Source: DATFNI01 sp963787205
Lineage (GTDB): Bacteria > Bacteroidota > Rhodothermia > Balneolales > DATFMH01
Length of the DNA: 64,000 bases
Reading direction: 5' to 3'
Assembly: GCA_963787205.1 (NCBI GenBank)
Contig: CAWBCD010000031.1
Location: 1 to 64,000, forward strand
A model generated the notes under the pieces. It searched no databases and was not told the DNA's origin. It worked only from the letters and a program-made list of their open reading frames with translations. Of this stretch, positions 44,781 to 53,316 are shown piece by piece. Numbering within the stretch: position 1 is the first letter of the stretch; each line of letters begins with the position of its first letter. A program made the translations under genes and the position numbers.

Positions 44781-46577
44781 ATGGAAAGCGGAAAAATCAA
44801 GAAAATTGGACTGGGAGCATTGCTTGCAGCGATGCTGGCTTTCCCGGTTGTCAGAAGGGTCTGGCACAATTGGCAACAAAGCAAGGCTAACAGTCAGCAA
44901 CATGCACAGATCATCAAGCGGTATGGCTTTTATATCCAGAATGTGGCCAAAGAAGCCGGGATTACATTTAAACATGAATCCCCTAAACTGGATCCGAAGC
45001 TCGACAACATCATGCCTATTATTGCATCGATGGGAGCCTCGGTATCGGTCACCGATTTCAACAATGATGGTTTAGAGGATCTATACTTTACCAACAGCCG
45101 GTATGGCACTAAAAACGCGCTCTACGAAAATCTCGGAAATGGCAAGTTTAAAGATGTCGCGGAAAAAATGGGAGTGGCCGATCTGAATAAAAAGGGCACC
45201 GGAGTGTCAATGGGAGCGGTCTGGGGAGATTATGACAATGACGGCTACGAAGACCTGTTCGTTTACAAATGGGGCAAGTGCATGCTCTTTCACAACGACA
45301 AGGGCAAAGGATTTACCAATGTGTCGGATCAGATACCGCTTCCGAAATGGGCTAACGCCAATACCGCCGTCTGGTTTGATTATGATCATGACGGCAAACT
45401 CGATCTGTTTGTCGGAGGATATTATCCGGCAGATATCAATCTGTGGCATCTGAAGACAACCCGAATTATGCCGACCAGTTTCGAGTATGCCAACAATGGC
45501 GGACGGAACTACCTGTTTCATAACCTTGGTAATGGACATTTCGAGGATGTAACTAAAAAGATGGGGCTGACGAGCCACAAATGGACACTCGCCGTCTCGG
45601 TCGTCGACGTCAACAATGACGGATGGCCGGATCTCGTGGTCGCCAATGACTATGGGGTTGATGAATTGTATATCAATGAAAAAGGAAAGTATTTCAAGGA
45701 TATAGGTCCCGAGTCCAGGATAGGTTTTGCCCCCAAAAGTGGTATGAGCGTTACCCCGGGTGATGTCTTCAACAGGGGTAATCTCGATCTTTATATCACT
45801 AACATTTCTGAACCGGGAGTGCTGCTTCAGGGGAATAACCTGTGGGTGCCCAATTTAGGCGATTCCGGTGACAACATGATTTATCGGAACCTGGCCAATA
45901 ACCTGGGCATTGAACTCGGCGGCTGGAGCTATGGCGCGCAATTCGGTGATTTCAACAATGACGGGCATCTGGATTTGTATGTGGCCAACGGTTATGTATC
46001 CGGGAAGAAGCGTTCCGACTACTGGTATGATTACTCGAAAGTAGCGGTCGGAAATCAAACTATTATAGCCGATACGAAAAACTGGCCCAATATGAACGGG
46101 AAAAGCCTGTCCGGCTATCAGCGCAACAAGATATGGGTGAACGACGGATCCGGCCGTTTCCAGGAAGTGGGAGAAGCCGTAGGAGGCCGCGAAGTGTATG
46201 ACAGCCGGGCTGTAGCCATTGCGGATCTGTGGAACACAGGGGCGCAGGATATTGTCGTAGCCAACCAGGATGGTCCTGTTCTTTTGTACAAGAATACCGT
46301 CGACCCTCAGAACAAGTGGATCGGGTTTAAACTGACCGGTACCAAATCGAATCGCTCGGCGATTGATGCGAAAATCGATTTGTATTGGAATAATCAACAC
46401 CAGCTGCAGATGGTCAATGGCGGGAGCGGCTTTTGCTCGGAGAACCAGCGACGTATCTATTTCGGACTTGGGAAGCATCCTGATATTAAAAAAGCCGTCA
46501 TCTACTGGCCCTCGGGGATCGTACAAACATTGCATTCACTTAAAGCCGACAGTCTCTATCATATTCGGGAGGATTAA
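44781..46577 (+). CDS. Membrane-anchored FG-GAP/ASPIC-UnbV protein (CRTAC1-like, UnbV-type)
   Basis: 598 residues. Unlike its neighbours it has no lipobox but an N-terminal signal anchor (KKIGLGALLAAMLAFPVV). FG-GAP repeats with Ca loops (DFNNDGLEDLYF, DYDNDGYEDLFV, DYDHDGKLDLFV, DVNNDGWPDLVV) fill about 75-510, and an ASPIC/UnbV domain closes the protein (about 513-593, NRSAIDAKIDL, GFCSENQRRIYFGLG, IYWPSGIVQ). A ribosome site GGGAG lies before ATG. The stop overlaps the next start by one base, so expression with the UnbU-like protein is coupled. This two-gene arrangement matches the unbV-unbU pair known beside enediyne synthases. Confidence 0.88.
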   Translation: MESGKIKKIGLGALLAAMLAFPVVRRVWHNWQQSKANSQQHAQIIKRYGFYIQNVAKEAGITFKHESPKLDPKLDNIMPIIASMGASVSVTDFNNDGLEDLYFTNSRYGTKNALYENLGNGKFKDVAEKMGVADLNKKGTGVSMGAVWGDYDNDGYEDLFVYKWGKCMLFHNDKGKGFTNVSDQIPLPKWANANTAVWFDYDHDGKLDLFVGGYYPADINLWHLKTTRIMPTSFEYANNGGRNYLFHNLGNGHFEDVTKKMGLTSHKWTLAVSVVDVNNDGWPDLVVANDYGVDELYINEKGKYFKDIGPESRIGFAPKSGMSVTPGDVFNRGNLDLYITNISEPGVLLQGNNLWVPNLGDSGDNMIYRNLANNLGIELGGWSYGAQFGDFNNDGHLDLYVANGYVSGKKRSDYWYDYSKVAVGNQTIIADTKNWPNMNGKSLSGYQRNKIWVNDGSGRFQEVGEAVGGREVYDSRAVAIADLWNTGAQDIVVANQDGPVLLYKNTVDPQNKWIGFKLTGTKSNRSAIDAKIDLYWNNQHQLQMVNGGSGFCSENQRRIYFGLGKHPDIKKAVIYWPSGIVQTLHSLKADSLYHIRED

Positions 46578-47410
46578 TGGATCCAGCGGTACAAGCCAAG
46601 CCCAAACGGGCGTTTTTAATCAGTCAGAAGTATTACCCGACGATTTTTATCACTCTGATTCTGATTGCGGCTGAAATGTCATTTGGTATCCTTGAAGGGT
46701 ATCCCAAACTGGCAACGGCCATTATTTCGAGTATCGTAACGGAAAGTATCTTAAGCAGAGTGGCTACCGGGAAATGGAGGAATGTCGCAAGTGCTTACAT
46801 CAGTGGTATCAGTATAGGCATTCTCATACGATCTCCGCTTGTATGGCCATTTGCACTTGGCAGTATGATTACCATCGCCTCCAAGTATGTTTTGCGGTAC
46901 AAGAACCGACACATATGGAACCCGTCAAATTTCGGAGTGGTGGCCTTGTTGCTGTTGGCGTCAGATTCGGTTGCGGTATTGAGTATTCAGTGGGGAAATA
47001 ATCTTTGGCCCATGCTGGTAATCTGGGCGCTGGGATTCTTCATCGTGTGGCGGGTTAATCGCTTACACATCAGTGTTGCGTACGTGTTGGCCTTTTTCTT
47101 TTTTGCCCTGGTGCGAAGCTGGATGACTGGTGATCCGTTCTTCGCTGAAGTGGCACCTATCACCGGACCCATGTATCAGCTCTTTACATTTTTCATGATC
47201 ACGGATCCGAAAACGACGGTGTCTTCCAAAAAATGGCAGGTTATCGTTGTTGTTATCATCGCATTTGTGGAGATGATTCTGCGCCTGTTTAATGCCATAT
47301 ATGCTCCATTTTACGCTTTGTTCATAGTCGGTCCTATTGCAATGGTCATCGAACTGAAGATGAAGGAGAAGAAAGAATTGGCTGCCTCTGGGAAACCCGC
47401 AACGACGTAA
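46577..47410 (+). CDS. RnfD/NqrB/UnbU-like integral membrane protein
   Basis: 277 residues with about eight hydrophobic segments. NPSNFGVVALLLL and FFMITDPKTTVSSKKW are hallmark loops of the NQR2/RnfD/RnfE family, which includes flavin-carrying subunits of ion-pumping oxidoreductases and the enediyne-cluster protein UnbU. No other Rnf or Nqr subunit lies nearby, so it is not part of a normal pump. GGAGG lies four bases before ATG, and the A of ATG is the last base of the preceding TAA. Covalent FMN attachment needs a threonine in a different loop that I could not identify with confidence. Coupling to the UnbV-type gene suggests a joint membrane complex. Confidence 0.82.
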   Translation: MDPAVQAKPKRAFLISQKYYPTIFITLILIAAEMSFGILEGYPKLATAIISSIVTESILSRVATGKWRNVASAYISGISIGILIRSPLVWPFALGSMITIASKYVLRYKNRHIWNPSNFGVVALLLLASDSVAVLSIQWGNNLWPMLVIWALGFFIVWRVNRLHISVAYVLAFFFFALVRSWMTGDPFFAEVAPITGPMYQLFTFFMITDPKTTVSSKKWQVIVVVIIAFVEMILRLFNAIYAPFYALFIVGPIAMVIELKMKEKKELAASGKPATT

Positions 47411-47614
47411 CTTGCGGGGAAGTACCATTAGTTGGATTAGGTTCAGCCTTGGGCGAAACCTTGCGTGATTCGATAATAGGGTACTCCCTTATTCAGAAGT
47501 GTTTCTTTCCCAAACGACTTGTGGCTGGAATCACCATAAGCCAGGCAGTTAGTATCAAATGAATAGTTTGTGTGTCGGGAAAAGGTAAACGTAAATGATC
47601 CGTCTGTTCTAATC

Positions 47615-49612
47615 ATGAAAAAATCATCCATCCTCATTTCAAGCCTCTCAGGAATATTCTTTCTGACGTTTCTGGCAGGGGCATCATATGCCCAGCAAAA
47701 CTATGTTTTCAATCGTAAACCACTTGCGATGAATGCGTATGCCGAGTTGCCCATTGGATCGATCCATGCGGAAGGCTGGCTTAAGGTACAACTGGAAAAA
47801 ATGGCACAAGGAATGGCCGGAAAACTGGGCAAGCTTTATCCCGATGTCGGCCCGGACAACGCCTGGCGTGGCGGAAACGGGGACAGCTGGGAACGGGGGC
47901 CTTACTACCTGGATGGTTTGGTCCCACTGGCCTATATCCTGCACGATGACTCCCTGATCCAGATGACTCAGAAATGGATCAATGTGATTTTGAACAGCCA
48001 GGAAAGCGACGGATATTTTGGCCCCCGACCGAATCCGGGTGTGAAGGATACGACATGGAATATCCAGGTGGCAAACAAAGCGGACTGGTGGCCCAGGATG
48101 ATCGTGATGAAGGCGATGGAGTCGTATTACTCGGCAACTCGCGATCCGCGCGTCATCCCATTCATGACCAAATATTTTGAATACCAGCTCAAGACCTTGC
48201 CCGAGAAGCCGATGGGGTATTGGACCTGGTGGGCAAAGGCCAGAGGCGGCGAGAATCTGCAAAGTGTGTACTGGCTTTACAATCGTACCGGCAATCCGGA
48301 TCTGCTACGCCTGGCCAAAATCATTCATGTCCAGAGCATGGACTGGACAGACGGTTTCCTGAGTGAGAATCTGCCGAGTACGCACGGAGTCAATGTAGCC
48401 ATGGCTATCAAATATCCCGCCCTGTATTATCAGCAATCGAAGCAGAAGAGGGATCTCGAAGCCGTCGAAAAAGGCTGGTCGGACCTGATGAAGTATGATG
48501 GCGTCGTACAGGGTGTCTTTACAAGTGATGAACTGCTTCATGGAAAGAACCCGACCAATGGGACGGAGCTTTGTACCGTTGTCGAGACCATGTTTAGCCT
48601 GGAAAATATCATCCGGATAACCGGAGACCTCAGGTTTGCCGACGCCCTGGAGCGTATCGCATTTAATGCCCTTCCGGCACAGATAACGGCTGCTTACAGC
48701 GGGCGGCAGTATTTTCAGCAGGCCAACCAGGTTCTTATTAAGCAGGGAAGGATGAATTTCAGCACTGCATACCAGAATGCCGCCTGTTTTGGATTACTGA
48801 CAGGTTATCCCTGCTGTACGGTGAACATGCATCAGGGATGGCCGAAGTTTGTTCGCAATTTATGGATGGCAACGCCTGATGGTGGTCTGATTGCCATGCT
48901 TTATTCGTCAAGTGAGGTTACAGCAAAGGTAGCCGACGGGCAGCGTGTTACTATTGATGAATCGACCGATTATCCATTCCGTGGAACGATTGATTTCACC
49001 GTTCATACAAAAAGTTCGGGACAGATTTCTTTTCCGCTGTATCTGAGGGTGCCCAGCTGGGCTGATCAGGCCAATATCACGATAAATGGGAAACCATATA
49101 GCACGGTGAAGGATAAAGAATCGGTTATGATTCGGCGAAATTGGAAAGATGGTGATCGTGTCGGGTTACGGCTTCCGATGAAAATCAGGACGAGCCGCTG
49201 GTATGAAAATTCGATTGGTGTGGAACGGGGCCCGTTGGTTTACGCACTGAAATTACCCGGGAAATGGCAGAAGATTGGCGAGGTGCACACCGTGCCGGTA
49301 TGGGGTGTGAAACCAGAGCACGCATGGAACTACGGACTGATCCTGGATCACAAAAACATGCAGTCCAATTTTACCGTCGATGTAAGCAAAATCATGCCCT
49401 CCTATCCATGGACTCTTGAAAATGCTCCGGTCGTTTTAAAGGCGCAGGCCAAACAGATACCTGACTGGACCTTATATGATGGATACGCCGGTCCGTTGCC
49501 TTACAGTCCGGTCGATGTTTTTGGAGAGAAAGCAGTACAGGTAGAATTGATACCTTATGGAAGCACGACATTGCGAGTTTCAGAGTTCCCGGTTATCAAT
49601 AAATCTGAATGA
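47615..49612 (+). CDS. GH127 (DUF1680) beta-L-arabinofuranosidase-like glycosidase
   Basis: 665 residues with signal peptide (KKSSILISSLSGIFFLTF...SYAQQ). The (alpha/alpha)6 barrel includes GYFGPRPNPG and WTWWAKARGG. Active-site elements of the cysteine-glycosidase family are present: Glu318-Leu-Cys320 (GTELCTVVETM) and Cys400-Cys401 (YPCCTVNMHQGWPKF), which in the known Bifidobacterium enzyme bind zinc with one Cys acting as nucleophile. A C-terminal beta-sandwich follows (YENSIGVERGPLVYALKL). ATG 47615 is chosen because the signal peptide begins there. It is the only glycosidase near susC-susD, suggesting arabinofuranose-containing plant or algal glycans as nutrient, though it is 19 kb from susD. 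Confidence 0.88.
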   Translation: MKKSSILISSLSGIFFLTFLAGASYAQQNYVFNRKPLAMNAYAELPIGSIHAEGWLKVQLEKMAQGMAGKLGKLYPDVGPDNAWRGGNGDSWERGPYYLDGLVPLAYILHDDSLIQMTQKWINVILNSQESDGYFGPRPNPGVKDTTWNIQVANKADWWPRMIVMKAMESYYSATRDPRVIPFMTKYFEYQLKTLPEKPMGYWTWWAKARGGENLQSVYWLYNRTGNPDLLRLAKIIHVQSMDWTDGFLSENLPSTHGVNVAMAIKYPALYYQQSKQKRDLEAVEKGWSDLMKYDGVVQGVFTSDELLHGKNPTNGTELCTVVETMFSLENIIRITGDLRFADALERIAFNALPAQITAAYSGRQYFQQANQVLIKQGRMNFSTAYQNAACFGLLTGYPCCTVNMHQGWPKFVRNLWMATPDGGLIAMLYSSSEVTAKVADGQRVTIDESTDYPFRGTIDFTVHTKSSGQISFPLYLRVPSWADQANITINGKPYSTVKDKESVMIRRNWKDGDRVGLRLPMKIRTSRWYENSIGVERGPLVYALKLPGKWQKIGEVHTVPVWGVKPEHAWNYGLILDHKNMQSNFTVDVSKIMPSYPWTLENAPVVLKAQAKQIPDWTLYDGYAGPLPYSPVDVFGEKAVQVELIPYGSTTLRVSEFPVINKSE

Positions 49613-49629
49613 TATTGTTTATTGCCGGT

Positions 49630-50109
49630 TCACTTATTGTTATTACTGAAAATGTGGGATTGAGCCGGCATACGGGACCCGATGGATCGGATATGCAGTA
49701 CTTCATTCAGTATGAAAAGAGGTCCGATCAGCAGGTGTATGAGATTTTTGAAAAAGGCCGGTGAGTGTTTTTCGTAGATGGCATGTCCGATCCCCTGGAA
49801 GAGCCAGCCCGTTGCAAAAATCAGGAAGCCGATCCAGAAACTCCCGATACCCCGCGCCATTATGTCGAGCAATAATACCGCTATCAGCATGACTGAACCC
49901 AACTTTACATCCAAAGTGAAGTAGAAAATTGTCACAAGGATGATAAGCACTTCGGCTGCCGTAAATGATTCTGACAGTAAGGGTAACCTTACAAGCATGG
50001 ATATGAGTCCCAGGATGATGAGCGGTATGCCGATGAAATGGGTTATCATATTCCCTTTGGTGCGGTGGCTGGAGGCATAATCGAGAAGAAGCTTGTCAAT
50101 CTTTTTCAT
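49630..50109 (-). CDS. Mpo1-like / DUF962 membrane protein
   Basis: 159 residues with four or five hydrophobic segments. LLLDYASSHRTKGNMITHFIGIPLI at the start and GWLFQGIGHAIYEKHSPAFF with GPLFILNEV towards the end are the conserved histidine-bearing motifs of the DUF962/YGL010w family. Yeast Mpo1 is an iron-dependent dioxygenase in the alpha-oxidation of 2-hydroxy fatty acids; bacterial members are mostly uncharacterised. It converges with the GH127 gene, their stops being 17 bp apart. Confidence 0.85.
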   Translation of the reverse strand: MKKIDKLLLDYASSHRTKGNMITHFIGIPLIILGLISMLVRLPLLSESFTAAEVLIILVTIFYFTLDVKLGSVMLIAVLLLDIMARGIGSFWIGFLIFATGWLFQGIGHAIYEKHSPAFFKNLIHLLIGPLFILNEVLHIRSIGSRMPAQSHIFSNNNK

Positions 50110-50217
50110 AGTTCAAAACTATAAGTGAAAGCTGATATTTCTACATTTATATATAAGAAATATGAAAAGCAAACTTCAGCCAGTTAATGGGAATAATGAA
50201 GTCGGATAACCAGGTTT

Positions 50218-52014
50218 TCACTTAATAAGATCGGGGTAATATTTAGACCATAAACTGAATGCAAGCAATGATTTTCTACCAGATGTGTCCATAATTCCAT
50301 CTTTAACTTTGACGTTGACATCTGGAGAAGGAAGTAAAACTTGAAGTGTGTCTAAATCCAATAAGTTTGAAAGTTGATTAAAACAGGGTAGAGCCTCTGC
50401 CCTTAATGATCGCCAACCTTCATTATTGAAATCAAATACCCGATAGTAATATCTGTTTTCTGTGCTCTTAGAAAAAAGCTTATTAAGGTGGGTTTTCTGG
50501 TAGATTCGATTCCGAACGCGGTAAGAAAATGTTGGGGCTAAAGGAGTGGGACTTGGGGAATTGTTATCAACGGGCAGTTGAACCAGTGGGAGAAATTTCC
50601 TGATCATTATATCACGTTGTAGTTTGCGCTCTGATAGGCTGCCTGCTGGCATGCCCCCAATTAGATTCAATATCGAATCCTGAGTATAAGGCATAAAGGG
50701 CCAAACAGACTTTGAGAAACGTCTCACAATTCCGGCTATATGAAAACGTTGTCGATGCCGTAAAAAAAACTGATAGACCTTTTGAAAATCATAACCAGGC
50801 AGAGATTCGTATAAACTTCGTAAACTTTCAATAATCTCATTGATGACACGTGGTGTCTGGTTGTCTGGAATGAGTTTCGTTATAATCTCCGGCGACAACC
50901 CCCAGCGATTTATACCCTGAAAGAACTTCTCAAAAGTGTAAGCTCTCTTTTTGGTATCATAGGCCCAATGTTGTGAACTGCCTCCTAATATAGGGTCAGC
51001 TATAAATCCATTTACAAGGGGAGAGACCGGACTTTTAACATTTTCAACAAGACTCCAGAAAGCTAGATCATTAAACCCATTTGCCAGCTGTTCGTTTATG
51101 ACTTGGCGATTAGCTAACGCCATGAAGTTTTCAAAGTCAACATCGACGCGCTGATGTGTCCACTTTAAATAGCGGCAGGCTTTTTCAGCACATCTGAACT
51201 CAAGGTCAGATGGGATACCAAGAGTGTATACGATTTCTGGTTCAAGATTTAACAGATTCAAATATCCAGCTATCATCCGGGAATCAAGACCGCCGGAAAA
51301 TAGCAGTGATATTTCCTTTCCTTTTAACTGTTTAAATGAATGAATCATAGTCTCATGAGCCATTTCGATATGGGTTTCATAAGGTAAGCCGAAATAATCA
51401 TCTGAAACTGGAATAGATTGCTCTGTGTGGGTAGTTATGCTACGTCCGTCAAATTTTAAAACTTCACCGGTGCCAAGACGAGCGGCTCCTTTCCAAAGTG
51501 TTTCACCCAGCACCTCATGCATGCATAAAAGATGTCCGATAAGTCCTTTAAGATTAAGCTCTCTGGTCATTATTTGGTGGGAACGTGTGAGATCTGGTGA
51601 CGATCCGACAACTAATACCTCATCTTTTTGACTGTAATAACAGGGAAATAATCCCAGTCGATCTGTAAAAAAATGGTAACCGGTACCATCAAAGAGAATC
51701 GCCAGAAAATAGCCGCTGTACAGGGTAAGTTTGTCTATACCTTTTTTCTCAAAATGGTTAACCAAGAGCTGGGCATGATTACCATTTTGATTACCTGTCG
51801 CATCAATATGACCTAAAACCCAGCAAGTTATATTTCCTTTTGTGAAGGATGAAACTGGTGACGCCGGTCCCGTTCTCCAGTGACAATCGACTTGTCCAAC
51901 TTTAACTTGATTAGATTGTCCTCCGTAATATTCGTCCCAATGCTTCTCTATGGTATGAATAAAATTATCCTTTGTTTCGATGTTATTATCAAAAATTGCC
52001 GCGTAAGCTGTCAT
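50218..52014 (-). CDS. Asparagine synthase-like (AsnB family) protein without the glutaminase Cys
   Basis: 598 residues. The N-terminal class II amidotransferase-like domain (about 1-190) begins MTAYAAIFDNN, so the Cys2 nucleophile needed for glutamine hydrolysis is missing, although TDRLGLFPCYY and VVGSSPDLTRS keep the fold. The C-terminal synthetase domain has the ATP pyrophosphatase loop LLFSGGLDSRMIAGYL (near 240). The enzyme should adenylate a carboxylate and use a substrate amine or ammonia. Similar divergent AsnB proteins act as lasso-peptide cyclases or in exopolysaccharide and antibiotic synthesis, but no precursor, PqqD-like or transglutaminase-like partner was found here. Base composition is more AT-rich than the flanking genes, so horizontal acquisition is possible. 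Confidence 0.82.
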   Translation of the reverse strand: MTAYAAIFDNNIETKDNFIHTIEKHWDEYYGGQSNQVKVGQVDCHWRTGPASPVSSFTKGNITCWVLGHIDATGNQNGNHAQLLVNHFEKKGIDKLTLYSGYFLAILFDGTGYHFFTDRLGLFPCYYSQKDEVLVVGSSPDLTRSHQIMTRELNLKGLIGHLLCMHEVLGETLWKGAARLGTGEVLKFDGRSITTHTEQSIPVSDDYFGLPYETHIEMAHETMIHSFKQLKGKEISLLFSGGLDSRMIAGYLNLLNLEPEIVYTLGIPSDLEFRCAEKACRYLKWTHQRVDVDFENFMALANRQVINEQLANGFNDLAFWSLVENVKSPVSPLVNGFIADPILGGSSQHWAYDTKKRAYTFEKFFQGINRWGLSPEIITKLIPDNQTPRVINEIIESLRSLYESLPGYDFQKVYQFFLRHRQRFHIAGIVRRFSKSVWPFMPYTQDSILNLIGGMPAGSLSERKLQRDIMIRKFLPLVQLPVDNNSPSPTPLAPTFSYRVRNRIYQKTHLNKLFSKSTENRYYYRVFDFNNEGWRSLRAEALPCFNQLSNLLDLDTLQVLLPSPDVNVKVKDGIMDTSGRKSLLAFSLWSKYYPDLIK

Positions 52015-52182
52015 AATTTCTTATCTGGTCAGTTCCTTTAATTTCAATCCTCCAAAACGGAATTGTAAACATTTCACAACCGTTTTCCAATGGGGTATTT
52101 TGAGAACATTTTTTTAGTAAAAGCAAATATTATTAATAATTAGAGAATCTTAGCTAAGGGATGATATGCTGAATATAATGAC

Positions 52183-53055
52183 TTAAGAAAATTTGAATGC
52201 ATATCTCAAAATGCTCGTTATCCCATCTTTATCACGCCATATCCCGTATACAAAATGGTTTTTAATACAATGAATACCAAGTTGAGCAGGGATCATTGTT
52301 TTCCAGGCTGGCGTGCCATCAGATTTGAATATGATGAGCGGTTCCTGTTTGTGAAAAGGGTTTTCGAGTAATACCCAAATGCGTCCGGAATCATCAATCC
52401 AAAAATTCCGGAATACGGGAAATGTATCCCCTAAGTCGTCTGGATGAACGTATTCTCTCACAATTTTACCCCGCTTCTCCAGAAGGCTGTCTTTCAATGC
52501 TGCCGTAACCTGCAGAGGTGGGATATTTAGTTGATAGGTTCGTTTCGTTGATCCATCCTGTTGGTAAGCTATAATTTTCAGACTATCCGTGCGGCCAAAG
52601 TAGAAAAGATTTTTGTGAGATTTTATGATGGCGTGTGATCCTGTTGGATCAGGAATGAATGCAACAAATTGATCTCTCTGTTGTATCCTGAAAAATTTAT
52701 ACCCCTGAAAGGCCGGGATTGGAATTTTTGGGGTTTCCGGATTAGTCTGGATCCAATATAAATGATTTTCTGCAACGACCTGATTACCAGATTTTGGTTC
52801 ACCCATCGGATTATCATAAAGAACACCTATCGAACCGTTATCGAGCGTCAGAAAACTGGATGGATAACCCGGATTTTTGATGTTTTTTACATCCTTGGGA
52901 AAAGTTAAGGAACGAACAAAAAAAGCCTCTGGCAGATGGAAAATATTGAGGCGACGCAGGTTGGAATCTTTGACATATAGCGTATCATTACTGATAGTCT
53001 CTCCCACGCTATTTCTGAATTCACCTGGTGATTTCGTCTCTTCGATATAACACAC
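52183..53055 (-). CDS. 6-bladed beta-propeller-like protein, probably 5'-truncated
   Basis: 290 residues from a GTG start. The opening KSPGEFRNSVGETISNDTLYVKDS corresponds to the GPGEF...DTLYV blade that normally lies well inside such proteins, after a lipoprotein signal and a first strand set. Here neither signal peptide nor lipobox exists, and an in-frame TAA lies about 13 codons before the GTG. Blade-like repeats continue (GYPSSFLTLDNGSIGVLY, FRNFWIDDSGRIWVLLEN, HCIKNHFVYGIWRDKDGI). It may be a decayed gene or a fragment left by a rearrangement. It is 168 bp upstream of the AsnB-like gene in the same direction. Function unknown. Confidence 0.6.
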   Translation of the reverse strand: MCYIEETKSPGEFRNSVGETISNDTLYVKDSNLRRLNIFHLPEAFFVRSLTFPKDVKNIKNPGYPSSFLTLDNGSIGVLYDNPMGEPKSGNQVVAENHLYWIQTNPETPKIPIPAFQGYKFFRIQQRDQFVAFIPDPTGSHAIIKSHKNLFYFGRTDSLKIIAYQQDGSTKRTYQLNIPPLQVTAALKDSLLEKRGKIVREYVHPDDLGDTFPVFRNFWIDDSGRIWVLLENPFHKQEPLIIFKSDGTPAWKTMIPAQLGIHCIKNHFVYGIWRDKDGITSILRYAFKFS

Positions 53056-53316
53056 ACTTTTTATTGATCACACTATACGCAATAAAACTAATTATATAGT
53101 ATTAGTATCTATTTTTCAAGTACGATTAAAATCGATAACGTCTGGATATAGGTTGTCTATTTTATATATTATCCGATAATCATAATAGTTAACGAGTGAG
53201 TTATAAGAAATCGTTAAAAAAATCGAGGTACTTTTCGAGATAAAAATTTCATACTACCTTTGATCGTGGAGGATCATTTAAAGTTCATTGGAACCTTTTG
53301 ACTTAATCTCATAAAA

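Noticed and set aside
41259..47410. Enediyne biosynthetic cluster suggested by UnbV/UnbU-like genes
   Set aside because: No iterative polyketide synthase, thioesterase or other enediyne core gene is in the window.
46577..47410. Annotation as RnfD of a complete Rnf or Nqr complex
   Set aside because: No other Rnf or Nqr subunit genes nearby; coupling is to an ASPIC/UnbV protein instead.
51989..52072. 27-codon frame overlapping the start of the AsnB-like gene, considered as a lasso-peptide precursor
   Set aside because: No leader motif, no Thr at the penultimate leader position followed by a Gly/Ala core with an acidic residue at 7-9, and no B1/B2 protein genes nearby.
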